Shown here in pieces: positions 43,633-52,269 of a stretch of DNA of 64,000 nucleotides (the first letter of the stretch is position 1; the number at the start of each line of letters is the position of its first letter). Below the pieces are notes generated by a model. The model saw nothing but the letters and a program-made list of their open reading frames with translations. It was not told the origin of the DNA and did no database searches. The DNA is taken from NCBI GenBank assembly GCA_051866775.1, contig JBJDXR010000043.1:19721-83720 (forward strand), written 5' to 3'. The DNA is from RUG626 sp051866775 (GTDB taxonomy: Bacteria > Bacillota > Clostridia > Oscillospirales > Oscillospiraceae). Both the position numbers and the translations under genes were made by a program.

Positions 43633-44067
43633 ATGAGGGCTGTTGTAACGAGAGTGTCCCGGGCATCCGTCTCAATAGACAAAACTGTCCGGGGGAAAAT
43701 TGGAAAGGGCTTTCTTGTGCTTCTGGGCATCCACAAGGACGATACGGAAGAGCAGGCCGAGCGCCTTGCCGAAAAGGTATGTAACCTTAGGGTATTTGAG
43801 GACGGGGCAGGGAAAATGAATCTGGATCTGGCGTCTGTGGGCGGGGAGCTGCTTGTGGTGTCACAGTTTACGCTCTTTGCCGATGTAAAAAGCCGCCGTC
43901 CGGGCTTTACCGACGCTGCCAGACCCGAGAAGGCGGTGCCGCTCTACGAGCTTTTTATGGAGCGGTGCAGGGCACGGGGCTTTAATGTGGAGCACGGGGT
44001 GTTCGGTGCGGATATGCAGGTGGAGTCTGTAAACGACGGGCCTGTCACAATAATCTTTGACGTCTGA
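43633..44067 (+). CDS. dtd: D-aminoacyl-tRNA deacylase
   Basis: DTD (144 residues) removes D-amino acids wrongly attached to tRNA. The chiral-proofreading residues are present: SQFTLFADVKSRRPGFTDAARP and the C-terminal NDGPVTIIFD with its Gly-Pro motif. It begins six bases after rel, the usual Firmicutes arrangement. The ATG has a GAGGTAAT site overlapping the rel stop. Confidence 0.96.
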   Translation: MRAVVTRVSRASVSIDKTVRGKIGKGFLVLLGIHKDDTEEQAERLAEKVCNLRVFEDGAGKMNLDLASVGGELLVVSQFTLFADVKSRRPGFTDAARPEKAVPLYELFMERCRARGFNVEHGVFGADMQVESVNDGPVTIIFDV

Positions 44068-44087
44068 GGCTGTAAGGAGTTGGGAAT

Positions 44088-44696
44088 ATGCTTATAAAAT
44101 GCTTGCCTGTGGGCAATCTTGAGGCAAACTGCTATGTGGTCACTGATGAGGCGACCCTCATGTGCGCGGTCATTGACCCCGGAGATGAGATAAATACTAT
44201 AATGGATTATATCGAGGATAATAAGCTGGCCGTGAAGGCGATCTTCCTGACTCACGGACATTTTGACCACACTGGGGCGGCGTCGGGCGTCTCGGAGGAG
44301 ACGGGTGCGATTATATGGATGAACAAGGCCGACGCTGCGGAGGACCCCCGGGATATGTACAAATACCGCGCGCCGGAGGGGACGAGGTTCTATTCGGACG
44401 GCGACGTGATAGAAGTGGGTGCCTTAAAGTTCCGCGTTATGGAGACTCCGGGCCATTCGCCGGGTTCTGTGACCTTAAAGTGCGGGGAGGCGCTCTTTAC
44501 CGGGGATACGCTTTTCGCCGGCAGCTGCGGCAGGACAGACCTGCCCGGCGGAGATACGGAGACGCTCATGCGCTCCCTGCGCCGCCTTGGAGAGATTCCG
44601 GGAAATTATGAGATCTGGCCGGGACATATGGATCCCACCACGCTGGACATTGAAAAACAGAACAACTATTACATGAGGTACGCCAAAGACCTATGA
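44088..44696 (+). CDS. MBL-fold metallo-hydrolase (glyoxalase II-like)
   Basis: A 202-residue metallo-beta-lactamase-fold protein with the THGHFDHTGAA metal motif (about residues 55-65), a TPGHSPGSV histidine, FTGDTLFAGSCGR with the bridging Asp, and GHMDPTTL with the last histidine. It resembles the YqgX-type glyoxalase II-like hydrolases that follow rel-dtd in Firmicutes; its thioester substrate is not known. Its stop overlaps the hemZ start (ATGA). Confidence 0.92.
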   Translation: MLIKCLPVGNLEANCYVVTDEATLMCAVIDPGDEINTIMDYIEDNKLAVKAIFLTHGHFDHTGAASGVSEETGAIIWMNKADAAEDPRDMYKYRAPEGTRFYSDGDVIEVGALKFRVMETPGHSPGSVTLKCGEALFTGDTLFAGSCGRTDLPGGDTETLMRSLRRLGEIPGNYEIWPGHMDPTTLDIEKQNNYYMRYAKDL

Positions 44697-46207
44697 AGCT
44701 TTATCTTAACGGGCACAACTACAAATACGCCGCGGAGCAGATCATGATGGCCGTGCTGCCGGGGGCAAGGCCGGAGTATTCGGAGGATAAGCCCAAGGCA
44801 GGCGAGGATTTTGCCCGGGTGAGCCTCCACTTAGGGGAGCGCTTTGCTTCGGCGTCGGCGGAGCTTAGCTATAACGGCAGGCGCGCAAACGGCTCCGCCC
44901 GCGTAGGCAGGGTAAAGCTCAGCGGAAAGCTTGAGACAGACAGGGAGCTTCAAAAGATAATCAAGCTTGCTTTTTACCGGGCGGCGGTAAAGGTGCTGGA
45001 GGAGCCGCCCGTCTGGGGGGCACTCACGGGGATACGCCCGGGGACGCTTTTAACACGGATGCTTGAGCGGGGGATGTCGGAAAAGGCGGCTGTACGAGAG
45101 ATGCGGCGGCAGTACTTCGTTCAGGAGGACAGGGCGAGGCTCTGTCTGGACACGGCGCGGGCCTCTCTCAAAGTGAAGGGGGAGCTTTTAAAAAAGGACG
45201 CGGCGCTTTATGTGGGCATACCCTTCTGTCCCACACGCTGCGCCTATTGCAGCTTTGTGAGCCAGAGCGTGGAGAAGTCCATGGCGCTTATCGAGCCGTT
45301 TTTGGCGGCGCTCAGGCGGGAGATGGAGGCCACCGCCAAGATCGTAAAAGGCCTTGGCCTTCGCATTATTGCCGTGTATATAGGCGGCGGGACGCCGACG
45401 ACGCTGTCGGCGCGGCAGCTCTCCCACGTGCTGGATTGGCTTTACAGCCTTTTTGATCTGTCAAGCGTTCGGGAGTTTTCCGTTGAGGCGGGAAGACCCG
45501 ACACTATCACCGAGGATAAGCTCCGGGCAATGAGCGGAAGGGTCACGAGGATAAGCATAAATCCCCAGTCCATGTCGGATGAGGTGCTCTCGGCCATAGG
45601 ACGAAGGCACAAGGCCGATGATATACGCTCAGCCTACGGCATGGCGCGGAGGATATTGGACGCCGATATTAATATGGACCTTATAGCGGGGCTTCCGGCG
45701 GACACTCCTGAGGGTTTTTTAAGAACCTCACGGGAGATAATCTCCATGGAGCCGGAGAACATAACGGTCCACACACTGGCATTAAAGCGCGGCACGCAGA
45801 TAAGCTTAGAGGACACGAAACGCCCCGGAAAGGAAGACGTTCGTGCGATGCTGGATTCATCGGCGGAGCTGCTCACCTGCGCGGGCTATAGCCCCTATTA
45901 CCTGTACCGGCAGAAGTTTATGTCCGGCGGCTTTGAAAATGTGGGCTGGGCGGTAAGCGGCAAGGAGAGTCTCTACAATATTCTGATAATGGAGGAGCTT
46001 TGCTCGATCCTCGCTATGGGCGGGGGAGGCTCCACAAAACTTGTGGACACTGAAACAGGGAGGGTTCAACGGATCTTTGACCTTAAATATCCAAAGGAGT
46101 ATATCGACGGTATAGGCAGGATGGTATCCGACAAGAGACGGATTGTTGAATTTTATGATGGGCAGACGCCCTCGCCTAAAGGAGAGTATAATGACATATT
46201 ATCTTGA
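44693..46207 (+). CDS. hemZ: Oxygen-independent coproporphyrinogen dehydrogenase HemZ-like
   Basis: Radical-SAM protein of 504 residues, with an about 170-residue N-terminal region typical of HemZ, then the FeS motif Cys179-x3-Cys183-x2-Cys186 in IPFCPTRCAYCSF, the GGGTPTTLSA motif and a HemN-type C-terminal domain. B. subtilis HemZ is a minor coproporphyrinogen III oxidase-like protein. In clostridia without a full heme pathway its real role is unknown. The gene overlaps the MBL gene by four bases; the last 17 bases are shared with the next gene. Confidence 0.93.
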   Translation: MKLYLNGHNYKYAAEQIMMAVLPGARPEYSEDKPKAGEDFARVSLHLGERFASASAELSYNGRRANGSARVGRVKLSGKLETDRELQKIIKLAFYRAAVKVLEEPPVWGALTGIRPGTLLTRMLERGMSEKAAVREMRRQYFVQEDRARLCLDTARASLKVKGELLKKDAALYVGIPFCPTRCAYCSFVSQSVEKSMALIEPFLAALRREMEATAKIVKGLGLRIIAVYIGGGTPTTLSARQLSHVLDWLYSLFDLSSVREFSVEAGRPDTITEDKLRAMSGRVTRISINPQSMSDEVLSAIGRRHKADDIRSAYGMARRILDADINMDLIAGLPADTPEGFLRTSREIISMEPENITVHTLALKRGTQISLEDTKRPGKEDVRAMLDSSAELLTCAGYSPYYLYRQKFMSGGFENVGWAVSGKESLYNILIMEELCSILAMGGGGSTKLVDTETGRVQRIFDLKYPKEYIDGIGRMVSDKRRIVEFYDGQTPSPKGEYNDILS

Positions 46208-47126
46208 AAGCATCAACGATAGAGCAAAGTCACAGCCGGAGCAGTTTATCCGGGATACTGACGCCGACTACGCGGCGAGGATAGAGCGGGCTGCCAACGC
46301 CATATGCGGGAACCTGGAAAGCTGCCCCGTGGTGCTGCTCTCCGGTCCCAGCGGCGCGGGAAAGACCACGACGGCAAAGCGGATAGAGGATGAGCTGGAG
46401 CGCCGGGGAATAAATTCCCACACCATATCCATGGATAACTATTTTAAGACCATGGATCTGCGCACCTGCCCCCGCACACCGGAGGGTGAGGTGGATTATG
46501 AGTCGCCGGATCTTTTGGATATGGAGCTGTTAAACGAACATTTTGAGACGCTTGCCAGAGGCGGAGAGATACGCATACCCTACTTCATGTTCGCAAGACA
46601 GAAGCGCAGCGCAAGCCAGTTTACACCCATGCGTCTTCAGGAAAACGAGGTGGCGATATTTGAGGGTATCCACGCCCTTAACGATACTATTACAGACAAG
46701 AATCCCGGTGCGTTCACGCTGTATATAAGCGCCGCGGCCCAGACGCGCTTTCCCGATGGGAGCGTATTTAAGCCGGAATGGACGCGTCTTGTGCGCAGGG
46801 TCGTGCGAGACAACAATTTCCGCGGCGCCGACGCGGAATATACCCTCAGCCTTTGGGACAATGTCATGCGCGGAGAGAGAGAACACATAACTCCCTTTAT
46901 AAAAAAGGCGAGGCTCACTCTTGAGTCCTCGTTAGAGTATGAGATGCCGGTGCTTGCAGGCTTTGCACTGCCGCTTTTAAAGGAATTGACGCGGGGCAAG
47001 GAGGGCTTTGAAGAGGTGGAGAGGATAATCCCCCTGCTTAAGCAGTATGAGCCTATTGATCCGTCGCTTGTGCCTGCGGATTCCCTGCTGAGGGAGTTCA
47101 TAGGCGGGGGAATATACCAGTATTAA
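46191..47126 (+). CDS. Uridine kinase-like nucleoside kinase
   Basis: The 311-residue protein is a P-loop kinase of the uridine kinase/phosphoribulokinase family: SGPSGAGKTTTAKRI (Walker A, about 51-65), SMDNYFKTMD, a FEGIHALND segment in the place of FEGIxAL, and SLWDNVMRGEREHI. It probably phosphorylates a nucleoside (uridine or other). The N-terminal about 40 residues are not part of the kinase core. The ATG at 46191 has GGAGAG at 5 bases and lies inside the end of hemZ; longer starts in hemZ lack a ribosome site. Confidence 0.88.
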   Translation: MTYYLESINDRAKSQPEQFIRDTDADYAARIERAANAICGNLESCPVVLLSGPSGAGKTTTAKRIEDELERRGINSHTISMDNYFKTMDLRTCPRTPEGEVDYESPDLLDMELLNEHFETLARGGEIRIPYFMFARQKRSASQFTPMRLQENEVAIFEGIHALNDTITDKNPGAFTLYISAAAQTRFPDGSVFKPEWTRLVRRVVRDNNFRGADAEYTLSLWDNVMRGEREHITPFIKKARLTLESSLEYEMPVLAGFALPLLKELTRGKEGFEEVERIIPLLKQYEPIDPSLVPADSLLREFIGGGIYQY

Positions 47127-47177
47127 AAGTTTGAGTTTGTAAACTTATTATGTATTTTAGATATTTGACCGCGGCGG

Positions 47178-47186
47178 TGATATAAT
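47178..47186 (+). promoter_or_regulatory. Extended -10 promoter of the zinc-ribbon gene
   Basis: TGA is followed by TATAAT (47181-47186). The possible TTGACC (47165) is too near (10 bases) to be its -35, so this is an extended -10-type promoter with a leader of about 85 bases. Confidence 0.5.
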
Positions 47187-47219
47187 ATTCACATATGTAA
47201 AGGCATACGCTGCTTCGCT

Positions 47220-47249
47220 GCCGCGAGGCCCCTTTCCGGGCTTTGCGGC
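47220..47249 (+). repeat. 12-bp hairpin in the leader of the zinc-ribbon gene
   Basis: The leader folds 47220-47231 with 47238-47249 (three G-T or A-T pairs among GC) around a 6-base loop. No T-run follows. It ends 27 bases before the GTG start, close to the GGGGGCGGGG ribosome site. Confidence 0.5.
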
Positions 47250-47276
47250 ATTTGACGACGGAAAGGGGGCGGGGAC

Positions 47277-47678
47277 GTGATAAGAAACTGGATAAGCAAT
47301 TTTATGCTTGGCCGTTACGGCCCCGACCATCTTGGCGTGGTGCTGTTTGTGCTGGCTGTGGCAATGAAGCTGGTCTCTGCTTTTGTCTCGGCCCTCGGCT
47401 TCCTCAGCATGCTGGCTTATTTTATTTTGCTTTTGTGCATATACAGGATGCTTTCGCGTAATATAGAGCGGCGCAGGGCGGAAAACGACAGATTTGTCAG
47501 TATTTTTTGGCCGATTAAGAGAAAAATAAGACTGAAGCTTGAACAGCTGAAAAGCAGGAAGTACTTTAAATTTTTCAAATGTCCCGCTTGTGGGAACATC
47601 CTGCGCGTCCCAAAAAATAAAGGGCGTGTGAAGATTACCTGCCCCAAGTGCGGGGAGCGCTTTGAGCGCAGAACATGA
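47277..47678 (+). CDS. Membrane protein with C-terminal zinc ribbon, unknown function
   Basis: The 133-residue protein has two membrane segments (about 20-38 and 42-58), a basic cytoplasmic segment (about 60-100) and a C-terminal zinc ribbon with Cys-Pro-x-Cys-Gly and Cys-Pro-Lys-Cys-Gly knuckles around residues 102-128. The start is GTG behind GGGGGCGGGGAC. It lies alone between the kinase and hemW, with a promoter, a leader hairpin and a terminator. No family name is assigned; similar small proteins are seen in clostridia. Confidence 0.8.
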   Translation: MIRNWISNFMLGRYGPDHLGVVLFVLAVAMKLVSAFVSALGFLSMLAYFILLLCIYRMLSRNIERRRAENDRFVSIFWPIKRKIRLKLEQLKSRKYFKFFKCPACGNILRVPKNKGRVKITCPKCGERFERRT

Positions 47679-47687
47679 TTTAGCGCC

Positions 47688-47710
47688 ACGCCGACCGCGC
47701 GGCGTTTTTT
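47688..47710 (+). terminator. Terminator after the zinc-ribbon gene
   Basis: A short GC stem (47688-47693 with 47700-47705) is followed by TTTTTT, 9 bases after the stop codon. Confidence 0.65.
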
Positions 47711-47714
47711 CGTC

Positions 47715-47758
47715 TTTTTCAAGTTATGCTTGAAAAATGTCGATTTATGTTGTATTTT
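47715..47758 (+). promoter_or_regulatory. Predicted hemW promoter with overlapping inverted repeat
   Basis: TTGAAA (47730-47735), 17 bases, TATTTT (47753-47758). A perfect 9-base inverted repeat (47715-47723 with 47729-47737) covers the -35 box and may be an operator. Confidence 0.45.
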
Positions 47759-47797
47759 TGTTCATGCATCTTATAGCTTACGAAGGGGGCGGCGTCT

Positions 47798-49048
47798 ATG
47801 GAGAAGCGGCTTGGAATATATATACATATACCTTTCTGTGCGGGAAAGTGCGCTTACTGCGACTTCTACTCCCTGGTGGGCAGGGAGAATATGATCCCGC
47901 GCTACCAGAAAGCCCTTCTCATGCACATAAGGGAATCCGGCTCACAGCTCGAGGGGTATCTGATAGACAGCGTGTATTTTGGAGGCGGTACGCCCAGCTT
48001 CTACGGGGCGGAGAACCTGATCGAGATATTCAACGCCCTGAAAAAACACGGCCGGGTGCTCATAGACAGCGAGGTGACGGTTGAGGTAAACCCTGACAGC
48101 ATAACCTATCAGGACCTTCTGAAGCTGCGCCGCGCTGGTTTTAACCGATTATCTATCGGGGCGCAGTCGGCAAACGACGGCATACTGAAGAGCGTCGGGA
48201 GGCTCCACAATTTCGCACAGGTGGAGGAGACAGTCAAGGATGCCCGCCGCGCGGGCTTTGAAAATGTGAGCCTTGACCTTATATACGGCCTTCCCTCTCA
48301 GACACGGGAGGATTGGGCGGACACGCTTACGCGCGCTGCTGCCCTAAAACCGGACCATTTCTCCTGCTACGGCCTTAAAATAGAGGAAGGCACGGCGCTC
48401 TACCCCTTTAAGGACTCGCCGTTTATTCCTGACGGCGACCTGCAGGCGGATATGTACCTTTATATGGTGGACGCGCTGGACAGGTACGGCTACAAGCAAT
48501 ATGAGATATCAAATTTTGCAAGACGCGGCAGAAGCTCACGGCACAACCTAAAATATTGGCAGATGGGGGAATATATGGGCTTCGGCGCCGCGGCACATTC
48601 CTGCGTCAGCGGCCAGCGTTACAGCTGTATAGCCGATATGGAGCTTTATACGGAGAATATACTTACCGGAAAGAGCGTGGTGGACCAGGCGGAGACGATA
48701 ACCGATTTTGAGCGCGCCGGAGAGTATCTGATGCTGGGGCTTCGCACCACTCGCGGCATATCAGAGAAGGAGTATTACGATATATACCCATGCCGCTTCG
48801 ACATGGCCGCTGAGCTTATGGATTCCTACATCGGGCACGGCTGGATGGTGAAAAACGACGACCGCTGGAGCTTCACACCGGAGGGCTTTTTGCTGTCAAA
48901 CGTGCTTATCGGAGAGGTGCTGGACGCCCAGACGAAGCAGCGCATGAATATAGTTTCCCCGTGGAAAAAGGATGAGGATGAGGAGTACCAGTTTTCGATG
49001 TTCAACCGCCGACCAGGGGAGATACAGCTGTTTCACGGTATATCGTAA
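47798..49048 (+). CDS. hemW: Radical SAM family heme chaperone HemW
   Basis: The 416-residue protein has the radical-SAM motif in IPFCAGKCAYCDFYS (about residues 12-26), the FGGGTPSFYG motif, RLSIGAQSANDGILKSVGR, and a C-terminal HemN-type domain. HemW proteins bind heme and pass it to apo-proteins rather than oxidise coproporphyrinogen; the CDFYS end fits HemW rather than HemN. The gene is alone, not followed by hrcA-grpE-dnaK as in many Firmicutes. The ATG has a GGGGGCGG site. Confidence 0.92.
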   Translation: MEKRLGIYIHIPFCAGKCAYCDFYSLVGRENMIPRYQKALLMHIRESGSQLEGYLIDSVYFGGGTPSFYGAENLIEIFNALKKHGRVLIDSEVTVEVNPDSITYQDLLKLRRAGFNRLSIGAQSANDGILKSVGRLHNFAQVEETVKDARRAGFENVSLDLIYGLPSQTREDWADTLTRAAALKPDHFSCYGLKIEEGTALYPFKDSPFIPDGDLQADMYLYMVDALDRYGYKQYEISNFARRGRSSRHNLKYWQMGEYMGFGAAAHSCVSGQRYSCIADMELYTENILTGKSVVDQAETITDFERAGEYLMLGLRTTRGISEKEYYDIYPCRFDMAAELMDSYIGHGWMVKNDDRWSFTPEGFLLSNVLIGEVLDAQTKQRMNIVSPWKKDEDEEYQFSMFNRRPGEIQLFHGIS

Positions 49049-49092
49049 GCTTAAAAAGTAACAGTTTGCAGAAAAACGTAATGGAAATGTAA

Positions 49093-49136
49093 TTGCATTT
49101 TTCGGTCAGATTTTGTATCATGTCTGCGTGCAGACA
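49093..49136 (+). promoter_or_regulatory. Predicted promoter and operator-like palindrome before the VanW gene
   Basis: TTGCAT (49093-49098), 17 bases, TATCAT (49116-49121). A 7-base-arm palindrome with a 2-base centre (49121-49136) begins at the -10 and covers the expected transcription start, a typical place for a repressor site. Confidence 0.55.
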
Positions 49137-49177
49137 GGCGTTTGCGTTTCCAAATAAATTAAGGGTGGATCACTGCT

Positions 49178-50947
49178 TTGGCAAAGGGAAAAAGAGTAAA
49201 GAAATCGAAAAAGAACAATAAGGCGGCAGTAATAATCGCCTCTGCGGCGGCGCTGGTGATTGTCGCGGCGTTTCTGCTGCTTGGGGTATATGTATCAGGC
49301 CGCAAGACCGTGTTTCCGAATATAACCGTTTCAGGGATAGACGTGGGCGGCTTGAGCTACGACCGTGCCCACAGCACGCTGTTGAACTCTGGAATAGGTA
49401 TGTCCAACGGCGTGACGGCCTCGGTAACGCTGACAGATGACGTAGTTTTAACAGTTACAAGCGAGGATGCAGGCATCGCCTCAAGCGTAACCGGTGCGGC
49501 GGACGCGGCCTATGCATATGGCCGTGAAGGAAATTTCGTCACTAACGTGTTCACATTTATAAGCTGTGTGTTTTCCGAGCATGACATAATGTCCGAGACT
49601 GTATTTGACGAGGACAACGTCCGCACAATGGTACAGGAAGCCGCGGAGTCGGTAAACCGCGGTGCCATTGAGCCGGGCTATGAGGTCGGTGACACTGAGA
49701 TTATCGTAACAAAGGGAGCCTCCGGATATGAGGTGGATCAGGATGGAGTGTTCCAATATATTAAGACGACACTCCTCAGCGGCGTGTCCGGTGAGACGGA
49801 CGAGTTTTCTGAGGTCAAGACCTCCGGAGAAAACGGTGGGGGCATAGATTTTACCGCCATTTACGACGAGATATACGTTGAGCCGAAGAACGCCGAGTAT
49901 GATCAAGAGACCCAAGGGGCAACAGAGGCCGTCACCGGTGTGAGCTTTGACTTAGGCGCCGCGGAGCGCGCCTATGAGGCTGCCGCTCCCGGAGATACCA
50001 TTTCAATAGAGCTTATAATAACCGAGCCTGAAATAACCTCTGAGCAGCTTGAGGGCTATCTGTTCCGGGATCTGCTTACAAGCAAGATGACCACGATGTA
50101 TACAAGCTCATCGAACCGCATAAACAATATAACCCTTGCCGCCGCGGCAATAAACGGCACGGTCCTCAATCCCGGTGAGGAGTTCTCCTTTAACGGTATA
50201 GTCGGAGAACGCACCGAGGCGAAGGGCTATAAGCCCGCGGGCGCTTATGTCGGCGGAGAGTCGGTGGATCAGATCGGCGGCGGAATATGCCAGGTGTCCT
50301 CGACGATTTATTACTGTGTTCTTAAAGCAAATCTTGAGGTCGTCAGCCGCTCAAACCATATGTACAGTGTCGCTTACCTGCCGCTGGGCTTTGACGCAAC
50401 GGTGAACTGGGGCACGATAGATTTCAAATTCAAAAACAATCAGGATTATCCGATCAAGGTTGTAGCTTATGTGCAGAACAAGGAGCTGTATGTGGAGCTG
50501 TGGGGAACAAAGCTTGACGACAGCTATGTGGAGCTGCAGTATAACCTTATCGAGACTCTGGACTTTGACACCATCGAAAAGGAGGATGAGACCCTCGCCC
50601 CCGGAGAGACGAAGGTAAAGACCGCAGGTCATTCCGGATATATCGTCGAGGCATATCAGCTTCTGTATGACGGGGATGGGAACCTTATAAGCAAGACATT
50701 CCTCTCAAGGGACACCTATCGCAAGCAGGACAGGGTGATACTTGTAGGCCCGGCGGAGGAGCCTGACCCGGGCACAACAGAGCCGGATCCAGGGACAACT
50801 GAGCCGGTGGAGCCCGATCCGGAACCCACAGAGCCGGATCCCGGGACGACTGAACCCACGGATCCCGATCCCGGAACAACGGAACCGGTGGAGCCAGGTT
50901 CTGACGGAGGCGCTGAAAGAACATCCTCCGCAGAGCATGGGGAGTGA
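49178..50947 (+). CDS. VanW family protein with peptidoglycan-binding-like domain and TEPDPGT tail
   Basis: The 589-residue protein has a Lys-rich start, a membrane anchor (about 15-36), a PG_binding_4-like domain (about 45-230), the VanW domain (about 310-450: NPGEEFSFN, GGGICQVSSTIYY, SRSNHMYSVAYLPLGFDAT) and a G5-like stretch (about 455-520). The end is a proline-rich tail with TEPDPGT repeats. VanW-type proteins occur in vancomycin clusters, but most, like this one, stand alone and have a wall-related function that is not known. TTG start behind AAGGGTGG. Confidence 0.88.
   Translation: MAKGKRVKKSKKNNKAAVIIASAAALVIVAAFLLLGVYVSGRKTVFPNITVSGIDVGGLSYDRAHSTLLNSGIGMSNGVTASVTLTDDVVLTVTSEDAGIASSVTGAADAAYAYGREGNFVTNVFTFISCVFSEHDIMSETVFDEDNVRTMVQEAAESVNRGAIEPGYEVGDTEIIVTKGASGYEVDQDGVFQYIKTTLLSGVSGETDEFSEVKTSGENGGGIDFTAIYDEIYVEPKNAEYDQETQGATEAVTGVSFDLGAAERAYEAAAPGDTISIELIITEPEITSEQLEGYLFRDLLTSKMTTMYTSSSNRINNITLAAAAINGTVLNPGEEFSFNGIVGERTEAKGYKPAGAYVGGESVDQIGGGICQVSSTIYYCVLKANLEVVSRSNHMYSVAYLPLGFDATVNWGTIDFKFKNNQDYPIKVVAYVQNKELYVELWGTKLDDSYVELQYNLIETLDFDTIEKEDETLAPGETKVKTAGHSGYIVEAYQLLYDGDGNLISKTFLSRDTYRKQDRVILVGPAEEPDPGTTEPDPGTTEPVEPDPEPTEPDPGTTEPTDPDPGTTEPVEPGSDGGAERTSSAEHGE
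50757..50902 (+). repeat. TEPDPGT-type repeats in the VanW protein tail
   Basis: Several copies of an E-P-D-P-G-T-T unit alternating with E-P-V-E-P follow one another, encoded by repeats of about 24 bases. This is a wall-spanning, low-complexity region likely to vary in length among strains. Confidence 0.75.
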
Positions 50948-50990
50948 AGTTCTGCCTGTAGTTATGGGCGAAGCGGGTTAAAAAGAAATT

Positions 50991-51024
50991 AAGAAGCGTT
51001 TGGCGATATTGCCAAACGCTTCTT
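50991..51024 (+). terminator. Terminator after the VanW gene
   Basis: A perfect 14-bp stem (50991-51004 with 51011-51024) with a 6-base loop is followed by a T-rich GTTCT. Confidence 0.75.
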
Positions 51025-51133
51025 GTTCTATTAAAGGAATTGCCGCTAAAAACAGATTAAAAAGCTTGTAGCTCATTTATAGAAGTGATAAACTGAATAA
51101 CAGAATTACGGCTTGCCGATCGAGGAGGTTTAT

Positions 51134-51943
51134 ATGCTTTACACGATAAAAAACGAGGAGCTTACTCTTACGGTTAATTCCCATGGTGCGGAGGCGTGGA
51201 TGCTCAGCAAGAACGGATCTGCTGAAAATCTTTTATGGGAGGGCGACCCCAATGTGTGGCCCCGCCGCGCGCCGCTGTGCTTTCCTTGGTGCGGAAAGCT
51301 GGACGATGCGCGCCATGAGGCCTTTGGGCGGGTATATGACGCCCCGCAGCATGGCTTCATAAGAGATGTAGAGCACAGCTGTGTCGTCAAGAGGGATGAC
51401 GATGTGACCTTCCGTCTGGAGTGGCCGGGGGATGAAAGACTCTATCCGTGGCCGTTTTCCTTTGAGACGCGTTACCGCTTTGTGAAAAATCAGGTGGTGA
51501 CCGCCTGTACCGCTGCAAACCTAGGCAAAGAGCCTATGCCGGTGCAGATCGGCTTCCATCCGGGATTTAAGTGCCCCTTTGAACAGGGAAAGACACCGCA
51601 GGATTACTTTATAAGGTTTGAAAAGCCGGAGGCACCTGACGGAAGCTGTATATTTGCTCTTGAGGAGCACGTTTTTGATAATGACAGCATCTGTTTCCCC
51701 GGCCTTGAGTCTGACTGGGTGCAGCTGGAGGAACGTGATACAGGCAGATATATCCGCGTGGGAACGGATGGCTGTCCATTTGTACTGCTGTGGAGCAAGC
51801 CGGGAATACCGGGCTTTGTGTGTATTGAGCCATGGAGCGGATTTTTGGGAGAGGGGCATAAACTAAGTACACGTCCAGGAACGGTTATGCTCCTTCCCGG
51901 AGAGAGCATCACACGCACTCTGCGGATGACTGTCAAGGTGTGA
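51134..51943 (+). CDS. Aldose 1-epimerase family protein (LacX-like)
   Basis: The 269-residue protein has the galactose-mutarotase-like fold: NSHGAEAWMLSK, ENLLWEGDPNVWPRRAPLCFP, PQHGFIRD (histidine), QIGFHPGF (second histidine) and EPWSG with the conserved Glu near the end. LacX-type members probably interconvert anomers of hexoses or hexose phosphates; the substrate is unknown. The ATG at 51134 has GAGGAGG at 5 bases. Confidence 0.9.
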   Translation: MLYTIKNEELTLTVNSHGAEAWMLSKNGSAENLLWEGDPNVWPRRAPLCFPWCGKLDDARHEAFGRVYDAPQHGFIRDVEHSCVVKRDDDVTFRLEWPGDERLYPWPFSFETRYRFVKNQVVTACTAANLGKEPMPVQIGFHPGFKCPFEQGKTPQDYFIRFEKPEAPDGSCIFALEEHVFDNDSICFPGLESDWVQLEERDTGRYIRVGTDGCPFVLLWSKPGIPGFVCIEPWSGFLGEGHKLSTRPGTVMLLPGESITRTLRMTVKV

Positions 51944-51979
51944 CGGATTTGATATAACAGCTCAAAATGAGAATAACAA

Positions 51980-52004
51980 AGCGGCGGACTATTTGTCCGC
52001 CGCT
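51980..52004. terminator. Bidirectional terminator between the epimerase and SASP genes
   Basis: A perfect 10-bp stem (51980-51989 with 51995-52004) with a 5-base loop lies between two convergent genes. The minus-strand side is followed by TTGTTATT, so it works best for the SASP gene. Confidence 0.75.
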
Positions 52005-52021
52005 TCGCCGTAACATGAAAG

Positions 52022-52219
52022 TTACTTTATGCCGTTTTCATAGGCCTCGATCATTTTCTTGACCATCTGGCCGCCGATGGAACCGGCCTGACGGCTGGTA
52101 AGGTCGCCGTTATAACCCTGCTTGAGGTTTACTCCGACCTCGGAGGCAGCCTCCATCTTAAACTTATCCATAGCAGCACGAGCTTCGGGGACGTTTATAC
52201 GATTGGAATTGTTAGCCAT
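52022..52219 (-). CDS. Alpha/beta-type small acid-soluble spore protein
   Basis: This 65-residue DNA-coating protein protects spore DNA. The signatures are clear: the germination-protease cleavage site in KMEAASEVGV (between Glu23 and Ala24), NLKQGYNGDLTSRQAGSIGGQMVKKMIE. It shows that the organism forms spores. The ATG follows AGAAGGAGATG. A CATATTA -10 of sigma-G type is about 50 bases upstream. Confidence 0.96.
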   Translation of the reverse strand: MANNSNRINVPEARAAMDKFKMEAASEVGVNLKQGYNGDLTSRQAGSIGGQMVKKMIEAYENGIK

Positions 52220-52269
52220 TTTATTACATCTCCTTCTGAATATTAAAAAACGCGTGTTTGCGTCTTTGC

